A stretch of DNA of 64,000 bases, taken from Mangrovimicrobium sp048323675. Its GTDB lineage: Bacteria; Pseudomonadota; Gammaproteobacteria; Pseudomonadales; Halieaceae. A program made the position numbers and the translations under genes. A model generated the notes under the pieces. It worked only from the letters and a program-made list of their open reading frames with translations. It did not search any database and was not told the origin of the DNA. The stretch spans positions 434,001-498,000 of the forward strand of contig NZ_JBLWFK010000002.1 in NCBI RefSeq assembly GCF_048323675.1, given 5' to 3'. This document shows, one piece after another, positions 36,470-44,856 of the stretch (positions are counted from its first letter, which is position 1; the number at the start of each line of letters is the position of its first letter).

Positions 36470-36682
36470 TCAGAGTAAATCCTCTGGTTCCACATCACAG
36501 TCCCTACCGCATTTCGGACAGATGGGATAGCCTGGCACCCGGTTTGTCTGTGGAGGTTTAAAGTCGATCTTGCAGTCAGGGCAGGTCCACACGCGAGAGC
36601 GGCGTTCGCGCAGTGCTTTAGCTTGGCGTTTTCGGTGAGCTGGCAGGGCCTTTTTCACCATTTTTTCCATGAACTTGCCCAT
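36470..36682 (-). CDS. small zinc-ribbon protein (70 aa)
   Basis: Very basic N-terminal half (KKALPAHRKRQAKALRERRS), then a four-cysteine ribbon: WTCPDCKIDF and ICPKCGRDCD. The ATG has an excellent ribosome site (AAGGAG). Likely binds nucleic acid or acts as an adaptor; nothing more specific can be said. Confidence 0.65.
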   Translation of the reverse strand: MGKFMEKMVKKALPAHRKRQAKALRERRSRVWTCPDCKIDFKPPQTNRVPGYPICPKCGRDCDVEPEDLL

Positions 36683-37174
36683 GCGATGGCTCCTTCTGGC
36701 TTGATCGAATGGATGCTTCGATAGAACACTACAATCAAAGTCCCCGTTGGTACAACTTATGTCGGTCTAGGAAATGAATGCCCATGCAGTTCTAGGGCAG
36801 TTGTGATCGAAGCAAAGTTTGGCGTCTGGCACAAAGCACTCTTTTAGCTCGCCCTATACCTGCTTAGATAAAGTCGCCTATGAGGTGGAAGCGGACATTG
36901 AGCTCACACTGCAGCTGCACACTCTAGTTACTTTGCCAAAGAAGGGGCACGGAAACCGAATGATTGCCGCTCATATGAGTAAGAGCTAGTTGAATTTTGG
37001 CCAGCTAAACCGGATGCCGTCGATCTTCTACAAGAGTCGCCAGGTTGTTTGTCACATGTGTCCAAGTTCACATCTGTAACATGTCGTAATTGATTGTCAG
37101 TAGTAAGCCTGGTTTCATATTGGTGTCCGGTTTAGGACGAATACGGATCGATCAAATATACGGCGGATTCAAAA
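36683..37174. other. intergenic DNA, no gene seen
   Basis: 492 bases between divergent genes. Every frame I followed is interrupted. It probably holds the promoters of both flanking genes. I found no repeat or RNA gene. Confidence 0.4.
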
Positions 37175-37372
37175 ATGAAAAAGACACTTTTTACCGTTCT
37201 GTTAACTGTAGTGGCGAGTGGTGTTGCTTTCGGCGTGGCGATAGAAGATCACAATCACGACGATCCAACTGTCAACAGCCACGGTGGCGGCCTAGATAGT
37301 AGAGGAGGGCATAACTGTTCGGCAAAGTCTAAGGAAAAAGGTCTCTGTACCGGATATCACTACCACCGTTAA
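37175..37372 (+). CDS. small exported YHYH-type protein (65 aa)
   Basis: Signal peptide MKKTLFTVLLTVVASGVAFG, then a short His-rich mature part: IEDHNHDDPTVNSHGGGLDS, GGHNC and a terminal CTGYHYHR. HGGGLDxxGGHNC...GYHYH is the YHYH pattern of small periplasmic proteins that often accompany thermonuclease-like proteins, as here (nuc lies 141 bases on, convergent). Metal binding through the histidines is likely; function unknown. Confidence 0.75.
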   Translation: MKKTLFTVLLTVVASGVAFGVAIEDHNHDDPTVNSHGGGLDSRGGHNCSAKSKEKGLCTGYHYHR

Positions 37373-37381
37373 CGCCACAAG

Positions 37382-37460
37382 AGCCCCCCGTGAGGGGCTA
37401 TCTCCACCTTAGAGCTACGCAAGTACAACATGCGAAAACCACTCCTAGGCCAGGGGTGGT
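37382..37460. terminator. two GC hairpins between convergent genes
   Basis: AGCCCC (37382-37387) pairs with GGGGCT (37394-37399), and ACCACTCCT (37438-37446) pairs with AGGGGTGGT (37452-37460) with one G-T pair. They lie between the convergent YHYH and thermonuclease genes, where terminators belong, but neither has a clear T-run. Confidence 0.35.
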
Positions 37461-37513
37461 GGGCGGCTTTCTGTAATATTAAACGAGTTCTCTTAGCGAG
37501 ATAGAGATAGATA

Positions 37514-38020
37514 CTAACGTTTGCCTTTACGCCAGTCATAGGGATTTATTGGATGAGGGTCAGACCACAAGCCCCATTTTCGGCCTTTCGCCTCATCCTC
37601 TGCAGACTCATACCTCTCTTGGTCTTGGGGTGTTTGTTCAGATCTGTAATACCGGTACCACCAGGCCATACCTGCGGTGACCTGAGCAAGGTTGGCATCA
37701 AGTGTTAACCCGCAGGAAGGGCAGTCATTGGGCTGGACCCAAACTTTGCCGATAGTCCTGCCATACCGATCAGTTTTGGTAGCCTCAATTTTGACCATCT
37801 TTCCGGCTACGAGGTCTGCCAGATGGTCTCGGGAAGCAGTCCCAAAGGGTTGGCCGCGCTCTGGCGCATCTATACCACTCAATCGGATTCTGTGTTGTGT
37901 ATTTGATTCATCAAGGACCTTGATAGTGTCTCCATCAGTGACAGCAACAACCCGACCGCCAATATCGGCAAAAGTGGGGGAGACGAGCAGTAATATGAGG
38001 AAGGGTAAAAATCTGTTCAA
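37514..38020 (-). CDS. exported thermonuclease (SNase-like)
   Basis: Staphylococcal-nuclease family, 168 residues, secreted (signal peptide ending PTFA). The OB-fold core is RVVAVTDGDTIKVLD, and the three catalytic positions are R46 (IRLSGIDAPE), E54 and R88 (DRYGRTIG), all present. CPSCG (about 100) is an extra cysteine pair. The start is TTG at 38020, overlapping the stop of a newly noted 56-residue gene, which suggests translational coupling. Probably degrades extracellular or periplasmic nucleic acid. Confidence 0.88.
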   Translation of the reverse strand: MNRFLPFLILLLVSPTFADIGGRVVAVTDGDTIKVLDESNTQHRIRLSGIDAPERGQPFGTASRDHLADLVAGKMVKIEATKTDRYGRTIGKVWVQPNDCPSCGLTLDANLAQVTAGMAWWYRYYRSEQTPQDQERYESAEDEAKGRKWGLWSDPHPINPYDWRKGKR

Positions 38021-38187
38021 TGTAACGTTCTCTGGTGATAGGGCTGTGTATGAGATTCTAAGACTAATTCAAGATGTCTCTCAATTTCTTGAAACCAATA
38101 TTCTGAGGCGGCCGAGGAGTCAAGTTCTTCGAGACGCTCGAGTGCCGCGTACAACGAGGCAGTTAGTATGTCACTGGTGTCATCCAT
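38017..38187 (-). CDS. small acidic hypothetical protein (56 aa) coupled to nuc
   Basis: ATG to TGA frame of 56 residues on the minus strand, starting MDDTSDILTASLYAALERLE and ending near QPYHQRTLH. It is acidic and helical (LEELDSSAAS, EIERHLELVLE), with no signal peptide. Its TGA overlaps the TTG start of the nuclease gene by three bases, an arrangement typical of coupled genes. No strong ribosome site is visible before its ATG. It reads like real protein but is unknown to me. Confidence 0.5.
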   Translation of the reverse strand: MDDTSDILTASLYAALERLEELDSSAASEYWFQEIERHLELVLESHTQPYHQRTLH

Positions 38188-38791
38188 AACAGCCAGGTTA
38201 ACTGCTTTTTGAACAGTTGATCATCTATTGATCGAAATAGATGGAAATCACTATGTATGCTACCAGGAAAGTTATTGTATATATTTCATCTGAATACCAG
38301 TAATGCTCACTTTTGTACTGTACCAACCTAATTTCCTAACGGACCCAATGATCGAGGATCATGAGATATGTAGACTTGCATGATGTTCATTCGCGTCGTT
38401 GCTTAGAGTGTCGCTTAATTCCGCGATTTGGGTAGTATGTGTATATCGAAAGAATGAACTCGCGGAGAGGAAGGGGTAGATTATTTAAGAGCGCCGTGGA
38501 TTTGTATAGGCATTAATTGATGCATCAACTGTCTGTCGGAAAAGCCTGTACTCTGGCTTAGTCGTATGAAGACTCAGAGTTTGTTCTCCAATTTTTTCGC
38601 AATGCCATAGATATGCCATTCGATAGTTAGGAAACGAAATAAGTGCAATGTTGCTTATAACCTGAAGAAAGGTTTTATAAACATCTGCTCGCTGTAATTT
38701 GACGTGCGCATATAAAGACCCGATTCTATTTGCTGAGGACCCCCTCTGGTTGGATTATGTAGGTCGCCTCATGAGACGCTAGGATTGCATC
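38188..38791. other. long intergenic region upstream of LuxR-type gene
   Basis: 604 bases with frequent stops in the frames I followed; AT-rich. It should contain the promoters of the divergent small gene/nuc pair and of the LuxR-type regulator. No convincing promoter, repeat or RNA could be identified by eye. Confidence 0.4.
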
Positions 38792-39964
38792 ATGACTCCA
38801 GATCAGAAGATTATTGAGATAGTCGATTCACTGTACCTGGGTGTGTCTACTCACGAAGGCGATTCTGATTTCATTAAAAAAATGAATGGTGCGTTTGGCT
38901 TTAGTCTTGGTGCAAAACAAATAGTCAACCTAGTGGACGGCACTAGCCAATTTTCTGACGCATATGCTAAAGAGTATGAAAATAACAAAAATGATCTGAG
39001 GAGTCTGGTGAGCTTTTATAATAGTGAGCTCTCGTCGATCAATCCACTTCCAACAATATCTTTTGAAAAGTCTCTTGTGCATGACGGAGCAATAATGTAC
39101 TCAGAGAGCTTTATGCCAATTAAGGATTGGGTCGCTACTCAGTATTTTGATGAATTTTTTGTACCACATGGCTGGTTGGATCATCTGGCGGTAATAGCTC
39201 AAGTCGGACCTCAGTCACTTACGTCCTTTTCTTTTACCAGAGACAAGAACCGAGGCCTATTACCTGACAATGAAAAGTATCTACTTAGTATTCTGTCTCG
39301 ACATATCGTCCAAGCCTACAGGATTAGATCCAAGCTACAGGGGCTGAGGTTAGATCGAGATGCGGCATGGCTGGCTCTGGACGCTCAGGCCTATGGTGTC
39401 GCTATCATTGATTCGAGTTGTAAGGTGGTATTTTTAAATAGTGCTGGGACGAAAATTGTTAATAGCAGCATTGGAATATTGATTCGAAAGGGGCAATTGG
39501 ACTGTACCGAAAATAACCTATCGAGAAAACTAAAGCATCAAGTTTCCAGTGCTGTAGCCGCGGGCATCGCCAAAACATCATTGCACATCCCCAACGCAAT
39601 TAGAGTGCCTAGTTCAGCCGGTAAAAAGTCATTAACTGTCTTCGCTTATCCATTGCGTATGGATTGTAACACTCAAGTTGTTGGTCGACCGGCTTGCTTG
39701 GTATTCCTTTGTGACCCATCTAAAGAACTTGGAGTTTCAATTCGTGTGCTGAATAAGCTCTTTGGGTTAACAGACACAGAGGCGAGAGTCGCAATAAATA
39801 TCGCCCGCGGAATGTCGTTGGAGCAAAGTGCAATTCACTTGTCCCATTCACTGGCGACTTCCAGGACAGTTGTGAAACGCGTCTTCTCGAAAACAGACAC
39901 TTCAAGACAAAGTGAGCTAGCGTGCTTAATACTTTCTCTCAATTTCGATCATGAATATCGATAA
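38792..39964 (+). CDS. LuxR-type helix-turn-helix transcriptional regulator
   Basis: 390 residues. The C-terminal 65 residues are a LuxR/GerE HTH: LFGLTDTEARVAINIARGMS, then the recognition region SLATSRTVVKRVFSKTDTSR and RQSELACLILSL. The central part (about 195-310, AYGVAIIDSSCKVVFLNSAG) looks like a PAS-type sensor, and the N-terminal part may be another sensory domain. No receiver domain is visible. It stands alone and its target is unknown; the next gene encodes a secreted TSP3 protein in the same direction 301 bases on. Confidence 0.82.
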   Translation: MTPDQKIIEIVDSLYLGVSTHEGDSDFIKKMNGAFGFSLGAKQIVNLVDGTSQFSDAYAKEYENNKNDLRSLVSFYNSELSSINPLPTISFEKSLVHDGAIMYSESFMPIKDWVATQYFDEFFVPHGWLDHLAVIAQVGPQSLTSFSFTRDKNRGLLPDNEKYLLSILSRHIVQAYRIRSKLQGLRLDRDAAWLALDAQAYGVAIIDSSCKVVFLNSAGTKIVNSSIGILIRKGQLDCTENNLSRKLKHQVSSAVAAGIAKTSLHIPNAIRVPSSAGKKSLTVFAYPLRMDCNTQVVGRPACLVFLCDPSKELGVSIRVLNKLFGLTDTEARVAINIARGMSLEQSAIHLSHSLATSRTVVKRVFSKTDTSRQSELACLILSLNFDHEYR

Positions 39965-40265
39965 GATTTCAGATCTAAAGGCCCGACTGTAGTACTCACT
40001 AGAATAGGTGGATTACTTCCGTCTATTTTCAAATTGTGTAGCGACATCACCCGCTAAAAAATATATTCAGCGTACACCATCTGGTGCATGCTAAATCCGT
40101 AGCTTACGGCAACAATGAGCCGATCAGAAACTGGTTAGACGTATCGCATTGCACATATCACTGAAGTATCAACTCATATATTAGTGAACCCGATCAATAT
40201 GATCTTGTTCTGTGTATTCGGTTGATACTATTTTGATAAGCCGAAGGCCTACTCGAGTGACTTCT
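39965..40265. other. intergenic DNA upstream of TSP3 gene
   Basis: 301 bases, AT-rich. The TSP3 frame stays open for 18 codons into this gap from a GTG at 40212, but that part precedes the signal peptide and is probably not translated. No other feature seen. Confidence 0.4.
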
Positions 40266-42686
40266 ATGAATATCCTAAAGTTGAGCAAATCCCTTAGGCA
40301 TATAGTTACTTGGAGAATGGCATTTTTGCTCACCATGCTAATGACGGCACGTAATCCAGCCTATGGCCTCGCTGAAGGTTATGTCCTTGAATTGTATGGA
40401 AATATGTGGCGTTTCCACGATATGAATATCCACGGAGAAGTCACCTATACCGCCTTTGGCGGTGTAAATTTGGGAGTAACTGATGGGGACGATCGACAGG
40501 AATTCACAACTGGCATAAGTATGAATCTGCCCAGTGGTGAAATATTCACAGCCTCGTTTTGGCCTCCGGTGTGTCGCCCGATCAACAATAATGGCGAGGT
40601 ACTGACGCCGCTGTCCGGTGCGGAGGGCCAAGCGTATGCCAGTATAACGGCAGTTTCGGATGCGCTTAGTCACGGCTCAAATGTGCCAGGAGGTGTACTT
40701 GAGGGCTATAGCCTTCCTGTAGGTCCGGATTGCGATCTTAACCAAGCCCGCGTAGCAGCATATATGGCACGCAATACGGCCAACCAGTCTCTGGTGATTG
40801 TGAGGGCGCCCGGGGGGGTAGACCCCACAATCATCGTGCCTTTCGATTCCTATGTAAGCGTACAGTTAAATTCACCCGTTAAAATCAACAACCGCGATGA
40901 CGTTGTCTTTTTTGGCATCGATAAGTCTGACTCATTGTTGAGAGGTATCTATAAATTCTCCGACTTAGCGGGGCTCCAACTTGAAATTCAGGCGTCTTCG
41001 CAGCACGGATTTTTAGGTGTTCTCAGAATCGGACAGTTAGACGTTAATGATAATGGAGACATCGCTTACATACATGCTAGTCGGATTTGGACTCAGGACG
41101 GATCAGGAGGCGCACGAGTTATCGCAAGCGGCCTTGATGACATATGGTCGCGACTCTCTATCAATAACTTCGGTGAAATCGCCTACATTAGTGGTGGTGG
41201 CTTCTTTGCGCCACATACTGCGTACTTGCTCGCTCCAGATGGAACTTCAAAAGCATTACTAGAAGTTGGCGATACAATCGATGGTAGAGTTGTATCCCAG
41301 GTAGGCATTCTTCCCGCAAACGATTACGCAATTGCGCTCAATGATGCAGGACAAATAGCCATCCCCGTCCAGTTCGAAGACGGCAGTTTCGATGTTGCCG
41401 TACTCAATTCGGTCGGATCAGATCCCTCTAATCCGCTACTTCCAGATCTTCTCCCCGGTGGGGGATTCGTGTTCACGCCTGGCGTGATTCCTCCATGGGC
41501 CTGGGTTCCTTCACCACAATTTCCGAATCCTCCGATTGGGTCTGTTCCTTGTTGCGTCCGGCGAGTAGTGGCCGTAGACCCCGAAGTCGCAGTCGGCTAT
41601 ACCTATAGTACCGCGGGACAAGAAATGCTCTTTGGCGGGGTAGAAATTCCTTTCGATTACGGAGATGGGATATTTGATCTGTGGCTCTATGAAGTAAATT
41701 CAGATTCCTATGTCGACGCAGATATTGAAATTCAAACGGGAATCTATTTCGATTTTATACGCGAATTTGGCGGGGGGGTGCAACAATTCCAATTGCGTGG
41801 TATCGAAGTAGAAGCAGCAGTTGATCCAATTGACCCTGCCGGTTTTGTTACAAATTTGACGTTTACCGGCAACGAACCGCTTGAATTCTACATGGCGCCG
41901 ATTACTGTCAATTCAGACAATGAATGTTCGCAGGGCGCTGCAGATAATGACGCAGACGGAATTCTCGACGCTTGTGATCCGGATGATGATAACGATGGTA
42001 TTGAAGATCAAATTGATAACTGCCCAATCGCTGAGAATACTGATCAGGTCGATAGTGACCTAGATGGTATAGGAAATGTTTGTGATATTGATGATGACAA
42101 TGATGGTGTCGCTGATGAACTTGATAACTGCCCGGCAATATCAAATCTATCGCAAGACGACGCAGATTTTGATGGATTCGGTGACGCGTGCGATCTAGAC
42201 GATGATAACGACACCGTTCTCGATGAAGAGGATAATTGTCCTTTCACACCTAATCAGGATCAGTCCGATGATGATGGTGACGGTCGCGGTAACGTTTGTG
42301 ACGTCGACCTAGACTCTGATGGTGTGCCTAACGATGCGGATAACTGCCCCATCACAGCAAATCCATCACAGGCCGATTATGATGGCGATGCGGTAGGCGA
42401 CGCCTGTGATGAAGATTTGGATGGCGACGGACTTGGCAATTCTCAGGACGAGTGTGAGTTCACGATGATCGAGGATCAGGTTGACTCAGCGGGTTGTAGT
42501 GTCAATCAACTATGCCCATGCGTAGCGCCAATGGGCCACTCCATACCATGGCGGAACAAAGGCAAATATGCATCCTGCCATGCGAAAGCATTACAAAGTT
42601 TTATTAAAGCTGGCCTTATAACGGAAGCAGAGAAAGATGCGTTGCAGAGTGATGCAGTTGCAAGTGAGTGTGGTAAAGCACCGTAA
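40266..42686 (+). CDS. secreted thrombospondin type 3 repeat protein
   Basis: 806 residues from the ATG at 40266, chosen because a signal peptide follows (MAFLLTMLMTARNPAYG). The N-terminal half has repeated NDxGxIA-type motifs (LDVNDNGDIAYIH, SINNFGEIAYISG, ALNDAGQIAIPV), as in surface proteins with propeller-like repeats. About residues 558-728 hold roughly five calcium-binding TSP3 units (DxDxDGIxDxCDxDDDNDG...DNCP). The C-terminal 60 residues (CPCVAPMGHSIPWRNKGKYA, then SCHAKALQSFIKAGLI, ending ECGK) form a small Cys-containing domain that I recall following TSP3 repeats elsewhere. Likely calcium-stabilised and extracellular. Confidence 0.82.
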   Translation: MNILKLSKSLRHIVTWRMAFLLTMLMTARNPAYGLAEGYVLELYGNMWRFHDMNIHGEVTYTAFGGVNLGVTDGDDRQEFTTGISMNLPSGEIFTASFWPPVCRPINNNGEVLTPLSGAEGQAYASITAVSDALSHGSNVPGGVLEGYSLPVGPDCDLNQARVAAYMARNTANQSLVIVRAPGGVDPTIIVPFDSYVSVQLNSPVKINNRDDVVFFGIDKSDSLLRGIYKFSDLAGLQLEIQASSQHGFLGVLRIGQLDVNDNGDIAYIHASRIWTQDGSGGARVIASGLDDIWSRLSINNFGEIAYISGGGFFAPHTAYLLAPDGTSKALLEVGDTIDGRVVSQVGILPANDYAIALNDAGQIAIPVQFEDGSFDVAVLNSVGSDPSNPLLPDLLPGGGFVFTPGVIPPWAWVPSPQFPNPPIGSVPCCVRRVVAVDPEVAVGYTYSTAGQEMLFGGVEIPFDYGDGIFDLWLYEVNSDSYVDADIEIQTGIYFDFIREFGGGVQQFQLRGIEVEAAVDPIDPAGFVTNLTFTGNEPLEFYMAPITVNSDNECSQGAADNDADGILDACDPDDDNDGIEDQIDNCPIAENTDQVDSDLDGIGNVCDIDDDNDGVADELDNCPAISNLSQDDADFDGFGDACDLDDDNDTVLDEEDNCPFTPNQDQSDDDGDGRGNVCDVDLDSDGVPNDADNCPITANPSQADYDGDAVGDACDEDLDGDGLGNSQDECEFTMIEDQVDSAGCSVNQLCPCVAPMGHSIPWRNKGKYASCHAKALQSFIKAGLITEAEKDALQSDAVASECGKAP

Positions 42687-43027
42687 TTGCTATAGCTAGA
42701 TAATGCCTGTGATAACCAGGTCAGGAGTGGGGTATCCCCCTCTTAGTACTGATTTGTGAAATGTATGCCTCAAATAAGTACAATTTATTTTCAAACTGTG
42801 TTGAACCATTCCGCTTCTAGATGTGAGTTCAACCGGTCAAACTAGCCGAGTGCCTGAACCAATGATGAACAATCATAGGGTCTTGTGCATATGTTCATAG
42901 TATCAGCCCTCCAGGGTACAAATTCAGTTAAACATCGTACATTTGGCGGGTGGTGACTGCAGGGATATGTACTACGAGAGAAGCTCTGCGAGGCGGCGCT
43001 TCAACGGCACCCCTTGGGTGGTACTGC
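42687..43027. other. intergenic DNA, no gene seen
   Basis: 341 bases between convergent genes. No strong terminator hairpin and no coding frame could be identified. Confidence 0.4.
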
Positions 43028-43867
43028 TCAAGCCTCGCTAAAATCGATACTGACTTGGCAGTGATCACTCATCCCCCATTTATCTATTTCATTCAGTGCT
43101 TTTGTTCGAACCCGTCCCGCAATATTTGACGTACCGAACACAAAGTCGATTTGGCGGGTAGCCCCTGCCGGGTCTCTTTGCCGAGGGTAGTAGGTGGGGA
43201 CATCCAAGCTGTCTACTGGCAGCTCCGCGGGGTGGGGTAGGGCTTTGCGACCGTTTGGAAACTGAGGGCCTAAAAATTCCAGTCCTAGTGCCATTAATCG
43301 ATCGAATGCCGACGCGTATCGCTCGCCCCAGTGTTTACTCCCATGTTCTCCATACCGGTTCATAATATTAAAGTCACCCGCCAATAGCACTTTCTCCCCG
43401 CGTCCAAGAAAGCCTGATATATCGCTGATTAAGCGGTGTACAGACGCATCAGACAGCTGTGTCGACCCCTTGTGGTGTGGCTCCCAAGCCGCATAACACG
43501 AAAATATAGTGAGGGAGTTGGCCTGGTCGCAGTAGAGCCGTGCGCCTGCAAGTGTACCCATTCGACTGGTCGGAATCTCTCCTTGAGTCGCTTCCGCCAA
43601 TGGCTTCGAATTGATCCACTCTACACGCACATTCTCCGTGAGTCTTACGATGGCGGTTCTCCAATTGCGCGTCTTGGTGCCGGCGGTTGTCCACACTCCG
43701 GGGTTGACCTCAATGCGATCGAGCAGGTGTCGAGGTGGCGGCACGGCTTCCTGTAGCAATGCTATATCGTACTGAGAATTAGCGAGCACATCCCAAGCAC
43801 GCTTTTGGCGATTGATGTTCCAACTGACCAGTTTCAGGTTGCTCTCCTTTATATTGGAAGCGCTCAA
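43028..43867 (-). CDS. endonuclease/exonuclease/phosphatase family protein
   Basis: 279 residues of the EEP (DNase I/exonuclease III-like) fold, cytoplasmic. Catalytic markers are visible: N17 in LVSWNINRQKR, E40 in IALLQEAVPPP, GDFNIMNRYGEHG, RQIDFVFGTSNI, and the C-terminal SDH with D268 and H269. The substrate may be DNA, RNA or a phosphoester. It is transcribed with or beside the HIT gene (minus strand, 56-base gap), directly next to the restriction block on the other strand. Confidence 0.85.
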   Translation of the reverse strand: MSASNIKESNLKLVSWNINRQKRAWDVLANSQYDIALLQEAVPPPRHLLDRIEVNPGVWTTAGTKTRNWRTAIVRLTENVRVEWINSKPLAEATQGEIPTSRMGTLAGARLYCDQANSLTIFSCYAAWEPHHKGSTQLSDASVHRLISDISGFLGRGEKVLLAGDFNIMNRYGEHGSKHWGERYASAFDRLMALGLEFLGPQFPNGRKALPHPAELPVDSLDVPTYYPRQRDPAGATRQIDFVFGTSNIAGRVRTKALNEIDKWGMSDHCQVSIDFSEA

Positions 43868-43923
43868 GGCCTTACACGATCGGACGACTCCATAGGTGTG
43901 TGTACTCTAGTGTCGCAGCAGGT

Positions 43924-44298
43924 CTAGTAGCCCCCTTTACCTGGAATCAAGTGACGAATCCCACCTCGTGGACTGGTGACATCCCCAGCCCGTCGAGGTA
44001 TCACGTGAATATGCGAATGAAATACTGTTTGCCCTGCAACTTCCCCAGCGTTCATGCCGAGGTTAAAGCCTGCGATGGTCTCATCGTTGTCGAGTAACAG
44101 TGTCCTCAACTCATGTACGAGCGCGTGGCAGGCGAGCAACTCCTCCGTGCTCAGTCCAAAGTAATCCACTACATGGCGTTTTGGAATGACCAGAGCGTGG
44201 CCAGGTGTCACTGGGTAACCGTCCTCAATGGCAAACGCCAGATCATTTTCGATCACTAACCGGTCTTTTGGGATGGTACAGAACGGGCAGTTGGTCAT
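43924..44298 (-). CDS. HIT-family nucleotide hydrolase
   Basis: 124 residues. The histidine triad is H94, H96 and H98 in FHSHIHVIPRR. CPFC at the N-terminus could bind zinc with downstream histidines, and VTPGHALVIPKRHV is the standard HIT core. HIT proteins cleave nucleoside phosphoramidates or dinucleoside polyphosphates. It is divergent from the MazG-like gene, 198 bases away. Confidence 0.9.
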   Translation of the reverse strand: MTNCPFCTIPKDRLVIENDLAFAIEDGYPVTPGHALVIPKRHVVDYFGLSTEELLACHALVHELRTLLLDNDETIAGFNLGMNAGEVAGQTVFHSHIHVIPRRAGDVTSPRGGIRHLIPGKGGY

Positions 44299-44496
44299 AA
44301 TTTCACCAGTTGGTAGCGGTCATTTGGTGCCAGGTATGTGTTGAACGCTCGTAGACAGCTGGCACTTCGTCACAGAAATCAAAGCACATTGACCAAAAGG
44401 AAGCCAGGTTGGCTATACTGGAAAGCTGTTGTTAAAAATACCAACATCGATAGTCTCTAACTATCTGATTAATTGAGATTAATTTGGGTCGGGGTA

Positions 44497-44856
44497 ATGG
44501 TCGAGGATATTGCCAAGGAGCTGAGGCGATTTGCTTCGGAGCGTGACTGGGAGCAGTTCCACTCCCCAAAGAATATTGTCATGGCGCTCGGGGTCGAAGC
44601 CGCTGAACTCATGGAGATCTTTCAGTGGCTCTCAGAGGAGCAGAGCTTTTCCCTTTCGGATGAGCAGCGTCGGCAGGTCGAGGAAGAGGCGGGCGATGTC
44701 CTCAATTACCTGATTCGGCTCTGTGACCTGCTCAATATTGACCTCCTCCAGGCTGCGCGCGACAAGATCAAGGTCAATGCCGAGAAATATCCAGTCGACC
44801 AAGCCAAAGGCAAGGCGCTGAAGTACACCCAGCTTGGGAAGGACGACGATGCCTGA
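44497..44856 (+). CDS. MazG-like nucleotide pyrophosphohydrolase
   Basis: 119 residues from the ATG at 44497; a TTG eight codons upstream is possible. The all-alpha NTP-PPase motif ExxE(26)ExxD is present: E34/E37 in VEAAELMEIFQW and E64/D67 in EEAGDVLNYLIRL. The C-terminal EKYPVDQAKGKALKYTQLG places it with the RS21-C6/MazG-like group, some of whose members prefer dCTP or modified dCTP. The last eight bases overlap the McrB-like gene, strongly suggesting coupled translation. The family converts (d)NTPs to monophosphates; the preferred base is not visible. Confidence 0.88.
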   Translation: MVEDIAKELRRFASERDWEQFHSPKNIVMALGVEAAELMEIFQWLSEEQSFSLSDEQRRQVEEEAGDVLNYLIRLCDLLNIDLLQAARDKIKVNAEKYPVDQAKGKALKYTQLGKDDDA

